A stretch of 64,000 bases of DNA from Actinernus sp. WN-2022 (GCA_030867875.1 JAOWCC010001368.1:3410965-3474964), one strand, 5' to 3'; shown: positions 37,241-48,334, counted from the first letter of the stretch. The notes: generated from the letters alone by a model not told the origin. Numbers and translations are program-made.

Positions 37241-40200
37241 ATGAGAATACTAAACAGAGCCTCTTGTATATTTGCAAGAACCAGAAGTCTATTTTACCAG
37301 GGAACTAAAACTGAGGTGAGCTGCTGACACTCACTGATTGACATGAATTTATATATGTGAGGAAAGTGCATGTATATTCGTGGTATATTGACTAAGAGTA
37401 AGACTTTAATAAGAATTTCTAGGGTATGTGTACGTGTGGAGTTTACATATTGCAATAACGTGCTGCAACGTTCTGATTCACAAATTCCCAGGAGAGCCTG
37501 GGAGATGGGCATGCATGGTCCCCCCTAGCTAGGGAAGCCGATTACAAGTGGATTAACTTGATATTATGTATCAGTCAATTCCAAACCCGTGCATGCCCCC
37601 CCCCCCCCCCCCCCCCCCCTCCCCCCGCCGGGCCACCCCCGGGCATTTGAACATTTTGAATGCCCCACCAGTTTTTCATCCAGGCTGTTCAAATGCCCCA
37701 CCATTGGGGACCGGATCAGAAAAGTTTACAAATAAATGAAATAATTGTTTTATTCAGAATCGCTGACTCAAGCAATTCACAGGAAACACCGACGGTGAAA
37801 ACCACCTTCAACTGGTCAGGGATGAGAACAATCATTTCTACCGGCTCGATCGTTCTTGGTTTCAGTTATATACTTTATAATAAACGTATTAATGGTTTGA
37901 AATTGAATATGTTAGCTTATGTTCTTGGTATATAAAGTATGCAACAGGCACCAATCAGCCCGTCTTTTACCGATATAATAATGAAGTTTTTAACTCGCGC
38001 GCTGTCGAGGGTTGCAGCAAATTCAACTTATCACAAATCTTGTCACACACTTAATATCACGCAGTCGGTCAAAGTTCATGAAGCAAAACGTTTATAGGTA
38101 CTTTAAACATAAGCAATTCACCTCTGAAAGTGGCCTTCAAATTTGGCAGGTTTACTCTATCAAGCTTCTACAATTGCGCAATCATTATCCTGGAATTCCT
38201 CGAAGACACGTACGTTTGCCATTTCGACGCGAGCGATGCAAATTTGTAGACAGAAAGAATGTATTTTTTGAACACCGATCAAATGCCCCACCCCCACTGT
38301 TTGTCAAATGCCCACCCCTGAGGGCTTAGATATTCGTCAAATTCCCCACCCTCGGGAGCAAGCCTCTGATCAAATGCCCGGGGTGGCCCGGGGGGGGGAT
38401 GCATGGGTTTGGAATTGACTGATACATTATGCACTTATCAATGTTAAGCCCAAGGGGGCAGGGGGTGGGCAAGTGGTGGGGATTTGATATAGGCAGGGCT
38501 TACAGGGGTTTCAATAACTTTTTAGGCAACAGGCGGTCCTGACGTTAGAGGCGGTGGCTTACCTAGTAAACTTTACTCCACACTTAACAAAAAAAAACGC
38601 AACGATCATGTGAAGTAGCCGGCGGTAAGAAGCAAAGTAACCAGCAGTTTATCACCGGTAGCCGCCTTCTATTAAAACCCCTGGGCTTCAGCCCAGGTTG
38701 AGAATCTTGGCAAGATCTTGGCAAGATCTTGCAAGATCTTGCAAGATTCTCAACTTGGGTGATGCTGAGGGTGAGAATTTTGACATAGGAAACATAAGGA
38801 AGGTAGGGCAATGCAGTGGGATGCATGGGGAATTTTAATATTATTGACTGTGTTGTTGGAGAATTTGACTTTTTGGATGGGGGGGGGGGGGTGGGGAGAG
38901 AATGTCAAATTCCCACCCCCCCACCCCTTCCTCCATATTGGGCTTAACATTAACTGGTACCTTATTTCTGTTTAGGTTACATGTGGATACCCATTTTCAT
39001 CTTACTTTGTAAGATCCAGTGTACGTCCAAGTAGGGGGGCATTATTGGCACGTGCCGAGGGTGGATCACATCGTGATGATGCCTTTAAGATGTTGGCGAA
39101 AAGAGGCCCAATCACCTGGACTTCATTTGTGTTCTTTGTGCTGGCAGGTGGTGCAGTCGTGTATTATGTGAGGTACTTGAAGGCAGAGAAAGAGAAAGGT
39201 GAGGGAGATGGTTTTCAACAAAACAATGATGGTTCTATTCTCTATTTTTATTTTTCAGTATACAGCCAAACCCCATTAATACAGACACTATGTGTACTAT
39301 AAAAATTGCCTGAGTGTGTTAAGTTGGTTTGTTTAGAGAAAATGTACATGTAAAGAAAATGAAAACAATATAAAGGACAATATGTCTGTATTAAGTGGGT
39401 GTCCTGGCCTAAAGCAGGGTGACTGACTGACTGTACCTAGCCTGCAAGCAAGCTCAAGGTTTTCCTCCCTCCACAAAAAAACATGCTAAATTCCAATTCA
39501 ATCTGTGTTTTAGCTGTATCCTGACTTTGATCAGCCTCCATGGTTGTTTCAGCTCCCAGGTTGAGAATCTTGCCAAGATCTTGCCAAGATCATGCAAGAT
39601 CTTGACAAGATCATGCAAGATCTTGACAAGATCATGCAAGATCTTGACAAGATCATGCAAGATCTTGCCAAGATCATGCAAGATCTTGCCAAGATCATGC
39701 AAGATCTTGCCAAGATCTTGGAAAGATCTTGTCAAGATTAGATTTTAGATCTTGGAAAGATCTTGCAAGATCTTGGCAAGATCTTTCCAAGAAATAGATC
39801 TTGGCAAGATCTTGCATGATCTTGCAAGATTCTCAACCTGAGAGGTCCTATTAGAAATTCAGAGTTAGTATGCTGTTTCAAGCCATCTGTTCATGTACTG
39901 TATCCTTTATTCTGATGCTACCATTTATTCATTCCATAGAAAAAGAAAAGGAGAAACAAAAAACCATTGGCAAGATAGCCATTGGTGGTCCTTTTGATTT
40001 GATAGACCACACAGGGAAGGCTGTAACAGACAAAGACTTCAGGGGTAAATGGATACTGATATATTTTGGGTTTACACATTGCCCTGATATCTGCCCTGAT
40101 GAGCTGGAGAAAATGGCAAATGCTGTGGATATGGTTGGTAAGTGCATGCATAAAAATGATTACAGACTAGTACCACCATTAAGCTAGTGGTAAGACCTCG

Positions 40201-43200
40201 CCAAAATATAATATAATAATAATAATAAATCTTTTGAGAGGAGGCCTCCGTCACTTTGCAAAAGTGGTTTTCAGGAGGGTCCTCTATAACATAAAATTAA
40301 AATTAAAAAGACAAAATGGACATAGAACGGTGAAAATAGATAAAAATATTAATAAGAAAGAACGATCATAAAAAGATAAAACTAGCATAAATACTGATTA
40401 ATTAAAAACTTATTTATATTTCTTTTAAAAATCAACTTAGGCATGGGCTTTTTTAATTCATTTGGCAGGGAAGCCCAATCGTTTGTTGCTCTAAAGTACG
40501 TCGCACGCCTTCCCCATTCTGTCCTGGGCTTGGGGAGTCTCGGCAGATATCCGTTCCTAGTATTATGACCATGCGACTGACTTAAAGTATTTTTGAAAAT
40601 ATCAAAGTGTTCTAGAATATCCCCTTTGATTGCATTCTGAACAGCAACACATCGATGTCCAAAACGCCTTCCGACCAATGGGATCCATTTAAGCGATGCC
40701 AGGGCCTCAGCTGACGACAGCTTTCCTCCTTCAATCTTTTTAGCAAACCGATTTTGGAATGCCTGTAGCTGTTCCATTTCTGATTTCACACCAGGCTGGT
40801 CTCCCCAGACCGCGTCCGCATAATCTAAGTGGGGGAGCACAAGGCCATTAAAATACGCCATGCGAGTTCTCTTATCGAGCATGTGCGAAATACGGTTAAA
40901 CACCGATAACCGATGGCCTAGTTTCCGTAATAAGTTACTATTAAATGTGTTTCTTCCAGTTCCACTTTTCATCCAATGTTACTCCAAGGTATTTAAAATT
41001 ATGAACGCGATTTATTTGCCCACCATCCGAAGCGAACTCAAAATCCTCAAAAGTTGACAACATTGTTTTGCTACCTGCCAGCATTATCTTGGTCTTCTTA
41101 ACATTCAGGGTCAATCTATTGTCCGTATACCAGTCCGAGATTAGGCTGTAATCACGTCCAAAAGCCTCTTGAAGTTCAAAGGGTGTTGACGCAGCGAAAA
41201 CCAAAACGGCATCATCTGCGTACAAAACCATTCGACTCTTCTCCACAACTGTTGGTAGACTATTAATGTAAACATTAAATAGCAGTGGACCTAGAATACT
41301 CCCCTGAGGTACACCGAGGGTAATTGGGTGGGTCTCCGACATCTCCCCATTTATCCACACACTTTGTCGTCTACCAGTGAGATAAGATTTAAACCATCTC
41401 AGAGTTTTTCCTTGCAGTCCTATGTGTTCGAGCTTTCCTAGGAGCACTCTATGGTTTATAGAGTCAAATGCTTTTGATATATCAACAAATAACAAACCAG
41501 TAAGTTTTCCCCCATCCATGGCCTCAAGTACCCAGTTATTTAGTTGCCCTATAGCTTGGGCGGTACTGCGTCCTCGTCTAAACCCGTACTGGTGCCTCGA
41601 CAAAAAACCCAACCGATCCAAATACGCATTCATTTGTGTGTGTACCACTCTCTCCATGACTTTACTCAACACCGGCAACACAGAAATGGGCCGATAGTTT
41701 TCCACAAACAGCTTTTCCTCAGCCTTATACAAAGGAGTTACACGCGCAACTTTCCACAAGGCAGGGACAGTTCCATCCGTGATTGATTTATTGATGAGAT
41801 AGGTTATCGAGGGAGCAAGCTCTACCTCAGCATCTCTTACCAATCTTGCCGGTATTTTATCAAGTCCTGCTGCCTTGTTAACTTTCAGTGAATGTAATAT
41901 TTCACGAACAGCCTTAAAACCAACTTGCTGTAAGTCCCAGGGGTTTTCAATATCCGTTTGTAAATTGGGCTCGTGATTTTTCCAGGCGTTCCTTGCTACT
42001 GCACGCAACTTGCTTGCAACTTTACTTCCAATGGTTGCAAAGAACTTGTTAAACTTTGAGGCTACGACCTTAGGTTCTAACAAAAGACGCTTGCCATCCT
42101 GCACTTGAAACACAGATCCTCCGTCTTTCTTTGCTCCAAGCACTGAGTTCAACGACTGCCACATCTCTTTGGGGCCCACAGCCGATTTAATTAGGTTTTT
42201 ATAATACAAAGCCTCAGCCGCTTTTATCTTCCTGTTGGTAAAGTTTTTCAACTTACGATAATTGTCCCATTGTTCCTGTTGAGCACCTGATCTTTTCGCA
42301 ACTTTAAACAAATATCATGCTATATGATCTAATATGACAGAATCTTCTTAGATCTTAAACGATTTTGGCAATTAAGATCCTCAACCTGGGACTATGATTG
42401 TATAATTATGCTAATTAAGCCAAAGGGTTTTAATATCACAATTTCAGTAAATATCTCATCATTATTTAACCCATAATATTTACTTGTCAGCACTTAGCCT
42501 AGCCTCTGCTTTAAGCCTGCATAACCAGCTTTTCAGTTGATTTTCTTTGGGGGGGGGGGGGGTGGGGAGATGGAGAGACGAAAAGTGCATCAGAAAACTA
42601 GCATAGAAATTCCAGCTGCACAAGCTAGTCATGTAGCTAAGCTCATTTGACATTACTCTGTTTGTGCTCTGATTGACCTATTGAAGGGAATTAAAGTTTT
42701 GATGAACAGATCTACAATGTAAGTAGTGTCAGACTAAATACAAGTATTAAGTGCACCTTATAGATTGTTTGAGTGAAGTGATTTCTATACATGTATCAAG
42801 TCAACAAGTCTATAGTATAACTTTACTTTTAATTGCAGATAAGACAACAAAGGGCAAAGTTTCTCAAGAACTTCAACCATTATTTATTTCTGTTGATCCA
42901 AAAAGAGATAATGTTAAGGCTGTTGCAGAGTATGTTAAAGGTATGGCATTGGATGTTCCTAAGGTCTTTTTCATGTATGTCACAACATACATTGTAATGA
43001 TAAAGACAATATTATTGCCACAACAATATCAACAACAACAACATTGACAAGGACAACAATAACTTTATATTATAAAAATAATTATTAGGGACCGGTCATT
43101 AATAATGGCAGGGATGCCGTGGATGAAAAACTTCAAGAATATATTTTCTGTAGCACATATTTTTTGGCAAGACTGCCTCCTGATTCAGGCAAACAAATTT

Positions 43201-46200
43201 TAGGCTGCCCCTCTTTTCTCACCCATTGTACCCCTCCCATAATTAATGCCCAGTCCCTTATTGTTATTATATTAACAGTGTATTGTGTTTGATGATTTAA
43301 TTGACTGTATCTTCTGTTCTCGTTATCTTCCAGAGTTTCATCCTAAGCTCTTAGGTTTGACAGGCCCTGTAGAGAAGGTCAAGGAAGTGTGTAAGGCGTA
43401 CAGGGTGTATTTTAGTGCCGGACCTGCAGACGACGATGACGACTACATTGTAAGTGTAGTAGTACAGGGTGTATTTTAGTGCAGGGCCTGCGGACGACGA
43501 TGACGACTACATTGTAAGTGTAGTAGTACAGGGTGTATTTTAGTGCAGGGCCTGCGGACGACGATGACAACTACATTGTAAGTGTAGTAATACAGGGTGT
43601 ATTTTAGTGCAGGGCCTGCGGACGACGATGACGACTACATTGTAAGTGTAGTAGTACAGGGTGTATTTTAGTGCAGGGCCTGCAGACGACGATGACAACT
43701 ACATTGTAAGTGTAGTAGTACAGGGTGTATTTTAGTGCAGGGCCTGCAGACGACGATGATGACTACATTGTAAGTGTAGTAGTACAGGGTGTATTTTAGT
43801 GCAGGGCCTGCAGACGACGATGACGACCACATTGTAAGTGTAGTAGTACAGAAAATTCTGAGCTATGAATTGACTCATTCGAAAAATAGCTATTGTCCTA
43901 GACTAGCTTTGTGTTGGCATTGCCACAAAAAAAGTGTTTTCACGTGTATGCGAGGTTAGTCAGTCCTAAACAATAGTTATTTAAATTAGTCATCATCGTC
44001 GCCCACAGGCCCTGCACTAAAATACACCCTGTGTGTGTGTGTGATTTGTGGCCTTCATAGAAAATTTTGTTATACTTCTTATAGAGCGGTTTTAGATTGA
44101 GTGTCGTAAAAGCAAAACCAGTGAACCAATCACAGGAGTGAGTAAATATGCAATGAGCCAACAACTTCAACCAATCATGAGGAAAAGTAAACGCAATACA
44201 TGCATCAGGAGTTCCGGACTTCCGGTTGGATCACACTGCATTCTGGGTAGGTGGGCTCAGAAAAGTGGGCATCAACTTCCAGAGCGGCCATATTGGATTT
44301 GAGCGCAGTCAACTTGGAAACTTTATTAATTCCGTTCTAAAGCTTAAACATCGACTTAGAACTCCCAACTGAAGAATCTGTAAAGGTAAGATATTCCGTG
44401 TATTAGGTAGTAAGTTTTTGAACTTGCAAAGGAGCAAAAATTGACTGCACTCAAATCCAATATGGCCGATCTAGAAGTTGATGCCCACTTTTCTGAGCCC
44501 ACCTACCCAGAATGCAGTGTGATCCAACCGGAAGTCCGGAACTCCTGATGCATATATGATGGATAACTAACCAATCAAACTCGAAATTAATCACCTAATT
44601 ACTTTTTGAAACTCAAACGACAACTGCTCTATAAATAATGTTTTTAAGTTTAGTCACATCTTGATTCTGATCGACTGACAGTCACTGAACCATCTTATTA
44701 TGTAAAGGTGATGTTACACGCGACAATTTTTTGTGCAAAGTTATTGCGCGAAAAGTCAACGGCGAGGGTGTAACACAAAGTAACTCCAACAAAATGTTGC
44801 AGGTTTTTAAAGGTAATTCAAAAACTTGCAACACGTTGCCGCAACGAAGATTGCGTTAAAGGGAAACTGAACCCTAAAATCAACCCAGTGTTCATTCAAA
44901 CATGTATTCGAAATAAATAGGTTCTGCTATTTTATTTTTCTGTGTTGCGCGTCTAGGAAGAGAAAATCAGAAACCTGCCTCAGCCTCCGCTATGTACATG
45001 TACAGACAGCTCAAATCTTGTAATTTGTGACGTCAAGTACGGGGAATAAATTAGTTTTGCCATGCTGTCCCCGACATTGAATAGTGGGACTAACCTCCAT
45101 TGTGTTTTTTTTTGTGCTGGAGGTTTGATTGTTTTTCCTTGGTTGTTTTTCCTTTTCATTTGAAAAGAACTCATTTTCCACAGCTATCTTTCTTGACTTT
45201 GCCAAAGCATTTGATACTGTAAATCATGACATTTTACTTGACAAATTAGAACACTATGGCTTAAGGGGAGTTCCTAAAAATTGGTTTTATTCTTATTTAA
45301 CAAATAGACAGCAAGTAGTATCCATAAATGGCAACTTATCGAGCAAACTTACCGTTGAATGTGGTGTACCTCAAGGATCAGTACTAGGGCCAATTCTATT
45401 CCTTTTATACATCAATGATATCCCAAATTCTTTTAAATCTCAATCAAAATGTTTTCTTTTTGCAGATGACACTAGTTTATTTCACTCTTCTAAAAACTTA
45501 GATGAACTTGAAACCTCCATAAATCAAGATTTAAGTGACATTCAAGAGTGGTTATTATGTAACAAATTGTCTCTTAATGCAACAAAATCAAACTATGTTA
45601 TTTTTCGTGCCAAAAACAAAAAGTTACCGAGACCACTCACTTTAAAAATAAATAATGAAATCATTGAAGAAAGAAGTCGAACAAAATATTTGGGTGTCAT
45701 TATTGACAAAAATTTGACATGGAAGGACCACATAGCCTCCGTAAAATCAAAACTTGCCAAAGTTGTTGGGATCATATTTAAAGCAAGACATTACGCTCCT
45801 CTTCCAGTATTGAAACAAATTTATTCCTCTCTTTTCTACCCACACTTAAATTATGCGAATTTATTATGGGGTAATGCTCTTATTTCAACTTTGAAACCTA
45901 TTGAAAGTCTTCAGAAAAAAGTTGTTCGAGCCATTCTACATGAAAATTGGAATAGCCACACTACTCCACTTTTCTATAAATTAAATCTTCTAAAATTAAA
46001 AGACATCCATAAACTTCATTCTAGCCTTTTCATGCATGATGTAATCCATAAAACTATCCCTGATACATTCTTAGCCATGTTTACTCCCTTAAATGAAATT
46101 CACCATTACGAAACAAGACAGAAAAACAAACAATTTTTTTTTCTGGAGTCCATTAGAACTGACTACAAAAAAAGGTTTATAAATTTTAATGGCATTAAAA

Positions 46201-47232
46201 TTTGGAAAGAAATTCCTGACTCTATTAAATCAGATAAGCGTCACTTATTTAAACAAAATTACACATCATACTTAATAAATCAATATGCTGGGCCATGATT
46301 AGTTAATTAATCTATTACATATAATATACAGACTTACTCAAGCAAAATAATTTATAAAATTCCCCTCTTCCCCTTTTTCAATTCTTTGCAAATTGCAAAT
46401 TAGTCTCTTTGTCTTTTGTGGTGTGTAAAGGGGGTCCCGGCTAGATAGCTTTCATGTGTTTTTTTCGGGTCCTCCTACTCAGTCTATTATTTATTTATCA
46501 TTTACTACTTGTAACTTTAAGAGTGAACAAATAAATGTTGTTGTTGTTGTGACGTACAATATGGGGAAATTTGCAACCGCCACACAATATAAATTTTTCA
46601 GCGGAAAATCGAAGTTGGAGATTAATTTTCTCCTTATAGACGCGCAACACAGAAAAATAAAATAGCAGAACTTATTTCTTTCGAATACATCTTTGTGTAG
46701 ACGTTGGGTTGATTTTAGGGTTCAGTTCCCCTTTAAAAATCATCCAGCACGCCATGGCGCAACAATGTTCGGCGAGAAGAATCATCATTAAACTTAGTCG
46801 CGTGTACCCTCACCTTAATTGTCAGCAGGTATCGCTTAATGCCAACTAGTTTTGAAGTGTTTGGAATATGAATAAATAAAAGTATTACTGGATTCGGTTT
46901 TCATATGATAGCGAAATTATCAAGATTTGGCTTCGGCTGTTAGCCAGACCTCTGTCTTGATAATTTTCGCTATCATGCTGAGCTCGACCTCATCCAATAA
47001 TTACAGCAGGAAAAAACAGAACAAGCGTTATAGTTTTCAGTCCAATACGAACTAGTAAATAGGCTAACAGTGCTGTTTTATTTGTCTTCAGGTCGACCAT
47101 ACCATTATCCAGTACCTAGTCAGTCCTGATGGCGAGTTTACCGAATATTTCGGACAGAACAAGAATGCTGAAGAGATTGCTGCTAGTATAACAAACCACA
47201 TGATTAAATACAAGTTATCCTCGAGATCATAA
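37241..47232 (+). CDS. SCO1: SCO1 cytochrome c oxidase copper chaperone, complete, 6 exons
   Basis: Seen: exons 37241-37315, 38976-39198, 39940-40137, 42839-42940, 43334-43449 and 47092-47232 with GT-AG introns and consistent phase give 284 aa. The N-terminus is rich in Arg and Ser and lacks acidic residues at first, as in mitochondrial presequences. One membrane segment lies at about residues 71-90. The thioredoxin-like domain holds the copper-binding CPDIC (Cys147, Cys151) in [17 protein letters not shown], and the conserved His241 in VDHTIIQYL. Known: SCO proteins sit in the inner mitochondrial membrane and pass copper to the CuA site of COX2. Length matches the family (about 300 aa), and no catalytic residue is missing. 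Invertebrates often have one SCO gene, so SCO1 versus SCO2 is not separable here. Introns 1, 2, 3 and 5 are full of repeats. Confidence 0.95.
37565..38428. mobile_element. TIR element with a run of 24 C near one end, in SCO1 intron 1
   Basis: The inverted ends share ATGTATCAGTCAATTCCAAA and are followed by GTGCATGCCCC with C24 at 37596-37619 on the left and GGGGGGGATGCATGGG on the right. CAAATGCCC and CCCCACC are repeated inside. The middle (about 37750-38230) is unrelated AT-rich sequence without a recognised gene. Confidence 0.7.
38503..38683. mobile_element. 181-bp MITE with CAGGGGTTTCAATA ends
   Basis: CAGGGGTTTCAATAAC at the left and CTATTAAAACCCCTG at the right. The interior, with AGGCGGTCCTGACGTTAGAG and AGCCGGCGGTAAGAAGCAAA, matches 29588-29770. 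Confidence 0.75.
38694..38757. repeat. Short AAGATCTTG palindromic cassette
   Basis: CAGGTTGAGAATCTTG on one side and CAAGATTCTCAACTTG on the other enclose direct AAGATCTTGGC units. It is a short version of 39557-39840. Confidence 0.7.
39557..39840. repeat. Expanded AAGATCTTG minisatellite bounded by inverted ends, SCO1 intron 2
   Basis: Starts CAGGTTGAGAATCTTG and ends CAAGATTCTCAACCTG. Between them about nine 21-bp units (GATCTTGACAAGATCATGCAA type) are followed by units in the opposite sense around 39740-39800. The unit is nearly palindromic. Confidence 0.8.
40206..42313 (-). mobile_element. 5'-truncated non-LTR retrotransposon (CR1/Jockey-like reverse transcriptase), antisense in SCO1 intron 3
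   Basis: The minus strand encodes a reverse transcriptase from 42311 to about 40941. It has the RT signatures [59 protein letters not shown], the catalytic YADD and [10 protein letters not shown] frameshift near 40940-40975 moves the C-terminal part ([11 protein letters not shown]...) to another frame, which ends at 40382. No endonuclease domain remains, so the copy is 5' truncated, as is usual for target-primed insertion. The 3' end (low coordinate) is a short (TTA)n tail at about 40206-40230. The copy is dead but little decayed. Confidence 0.88.
43399..43846 (+). repeat. 64-bp minisatellite copied from the end of SCO1 exon 5 plus its splice donor, 7 units
   Basis: Unit 1 (43399-43462) is the last 51 bp of exon 5 and the first 13 bp of intron 5, including GTAAGT. 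Six more units follow head to tail, all within the intron. They carry GTGCAGGGCC where the exon has GTGCCGGACC, so each has both a potential acceptor AG and an intact GTAAGT donor. Confidence 0.93.
43991..44032 (-). repeat. Inverted single copy of the SCO1 exon-5 unit
   Basis: CATCATCGTCGCCCACAGG and GCACTAAAATACACCCTGT are the reverse complement of the 64-bp unit, about 145 bp after the array ends. It would pair with any unit in the transcript. Confidence 0.85.
44085..44637. mobile_element. TIR repeat of the 'AAACCAAAGC' family, interrupted
   Basis: Begins TATAGAGCGGTTTTAG and ends near AACTGCTCTATAAATA, inverse-related ends. The interior has CCAATCA/GATTGG motifs and AAAGTAAACGCAAT also seen at 783-1100 and 34840-35055. 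The 356-bp MITE splits it at AACGCAATA. Confidence 0.6.
44199..44554. mobile_element. 356-bp foldback MITE with TA target sites, copy 2 (SCO1 intron 5)
   Basis: Differs from 17020-17374 by about three events: a one-base indel in the left arm, one substitution in the core, and a change in the last bases. Flanked by TA. It is inserted inside another repeat (44085-44637). Confidence 0.85.
44856..46736. mobile_element. TTAA foldback element, family B, interrupted by a retrotransposon
   Basis: Inverted ends TTAAAGGGAAACTGAACCC (44856) and the inverse at 46715-46736, each at a TTAA. Arms also share TTCTGCTATTTTATTTTTCT and the segment around GCGCGTCTA. Related copies: about 25790-26415, and a fragment near 2013-2115. 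The retrotransposon at 45147-46551 splits it. Confidence 0.78.
45147..46551 (+). mobile_element. 5'-truncated non-LTR retrotransposon, uninterrupted RT C-terminal frame, in SCO1 intron 5
   Basis: An open frame to the stop at 46298 begins inside the palm domain ([18 protein letters not shown]) and contains [19 protein letters not shown], the catalytic FADD (Phe for the usual Tyr) and the thumb and C-terminal region ending LINQYAGP. The 3' tail is (TTG)n at 46536-46551, just after AAATAAA-like sequence. There are no stops or frameshifts in about 1.1 kb, which points to a recent insertion. It interrupts the foldback element at 44856-46736. Confidence 0.88.
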
Positions 47233-47329
47233 TTATAATTCAGCAAACGCTGGCGGTGTTCTTGTAGAAATCCGTCTTCGTCTCAACTCTGCTGTAGTCT
47301 CTTTTTTCTATTTATATTTTGTTACCCTA

Positions 47330-47524
47330 ATAAGATGGCGGCTGTATATTCGACCACAATGCCTTGCGAAACTAACACAGTAAAACATATACGTAGAAAT
47401 CCCCTGTTTATTTCAATGACAGTGTATTGGCAACAACACTTGTACTAGCTTGTTTTTAAGATATAAAAACTCTACCGCGATTTTATAACGGATTTAAAGT
47501 TTTTTGCGCGCAAAGGATTGTGGG
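47330..47524. mobile_element. MITE with AAGATGGCGGC end, inverted truncated copy just after SCO1
   Basis: AAGATGGCGGCTG at the left, then the interior of the family on the other strand, ending GCAAAGGATTGTGGGTAAAA. It starts about 100 bp after the SCO1 stop and may lie in the 3' untranslated region. Confidence 0.6.
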
Positions 47525-47602
47525 TAAAAGTCCCAGTTCGAAGCAAGGGTAAGCGCTACCGCTAACCCGAGGGTAAATTGTACAGATTACAATTACAGAT
47601 TT

Positions 47603-47840
47603 AGCACAACAACAACCAACAACAACTTTATTTGTACTCTCTACATACATACATACATATTTAAAATTAGGGATAAAGTTACTCTTGCTTCGAACAACCG
47701 GGTCCAGGGCATTCCCTCGACCAAACGCAGCAGTTTGTAAGTTACAGACCCCTGCGTCTTTGCTTTACCGGACCTATGATACTGTGGAATATTGAATTTC
47801 TGTGAGAAGTGACCACGCAAGCGTTTTGTCCTACTGGGTT
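47603..47840 (-). mobile_element. Probable 3' end of a non-LTR element with (GTT)n tail
   Basis: Read on the minus strand, the segment ends GTACAAATAAAG followed by GTTGTTG repeats at about 47603-47625, like the tail of the insertion at 45147-46551. No coding sequence was recognised. Confidence 0.4.
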
Positions 47841-48334
47841 CGGTTGTTCGAAGCCAGGGGAAGCGCTACCCCGGGTTTAAATCACTAACCCGAGGGTAAA
47901 TTGTGCAGATTACAATTTCACATTTAGTGCTATCCTAGGCCCAGGAGTGCAGTCTCGTAAGCCCCACGGGTTTATACTCATGGCCACCTTCCACTCAATG
48001 AACTATATATTTTTATGATGTAAAAGTAATACTGCTTGTCTTCTTTCTACTCTATCATTTACATGTACTTGTAAATAATGGTTATTATGATTTATCTTTT
48101 TTTCGTATATATTAACTTGTACTAAACTTATATGTTGGAAAATAAACTGAACTGAACAGGGTTCTTTTATAGGATTTTTGGTTTTAGGGAAGTTTCTAGC
48201 GATATTTCTAGGGCTCGGAGACATAACCCTCGGAAATATTTAAAATTTAGATGCTCCGAGATACATTCTCGTTTATTATATCTGGATGCGACCTGCCATG
48301 TGGTCAACGAATGTTGAAATGCAAATTTCGATAT

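Larger units (their letters stand above)
38441..38950. mobile_element. TIR element with two smaller elements nested, SCO1 intron 1
   Basis: Ends ATGTTAAGCCCAA and TTGGGCTTAACAT. Inside are a MITE at 38503-38683, a palindromic AAGATCTTG cassette at 38694-38757, and G/C runs (38879-38890). Confidence 0.65.
44706..46815. mobile_element. Outer foldback element with TAA target duplication (Harbinger-like), host of a nest
   Basis: The TIRs are AGGTGATGTTACACGCGAC (left) and the inverse of GTCGCGTGTACCCTCACCT (right). TAA flanks both ends (44703-44705, 46816-46818). The interior is GTTGC-rich like the palindrome at 13637-13958. It is interrupted by the TTAA element at 44856-46736, which is itself interrupted by a retrotransposon. 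Confidence 0.75.

Noticed and set aside
37758..37826. Extra SCO1 exon in intron 1 (after TTTTATTCAG or TTCACAG)
   Set aside because: Exon 1 joins exon 2 at 38976 in phase 0 with the expected protein order. Adding this piece brings in a stop or breaks the frame, and it lies inside a TIR element.
39454..39748. Minus- and plus-strand frames with repeats of KILHDLG and RSCKILP
   Set aside because: Generated by the 21-bp AAGATCTTG repeat in SCO1 intron 2.
43285..43479. Frame running past SCO1 exon 5 into the intron ([16 protein letters not shown])
   Set aside because: The GTAAGT at 43450 is a strong donor and the next true exon continues VDHTIIQYL, matching the family.
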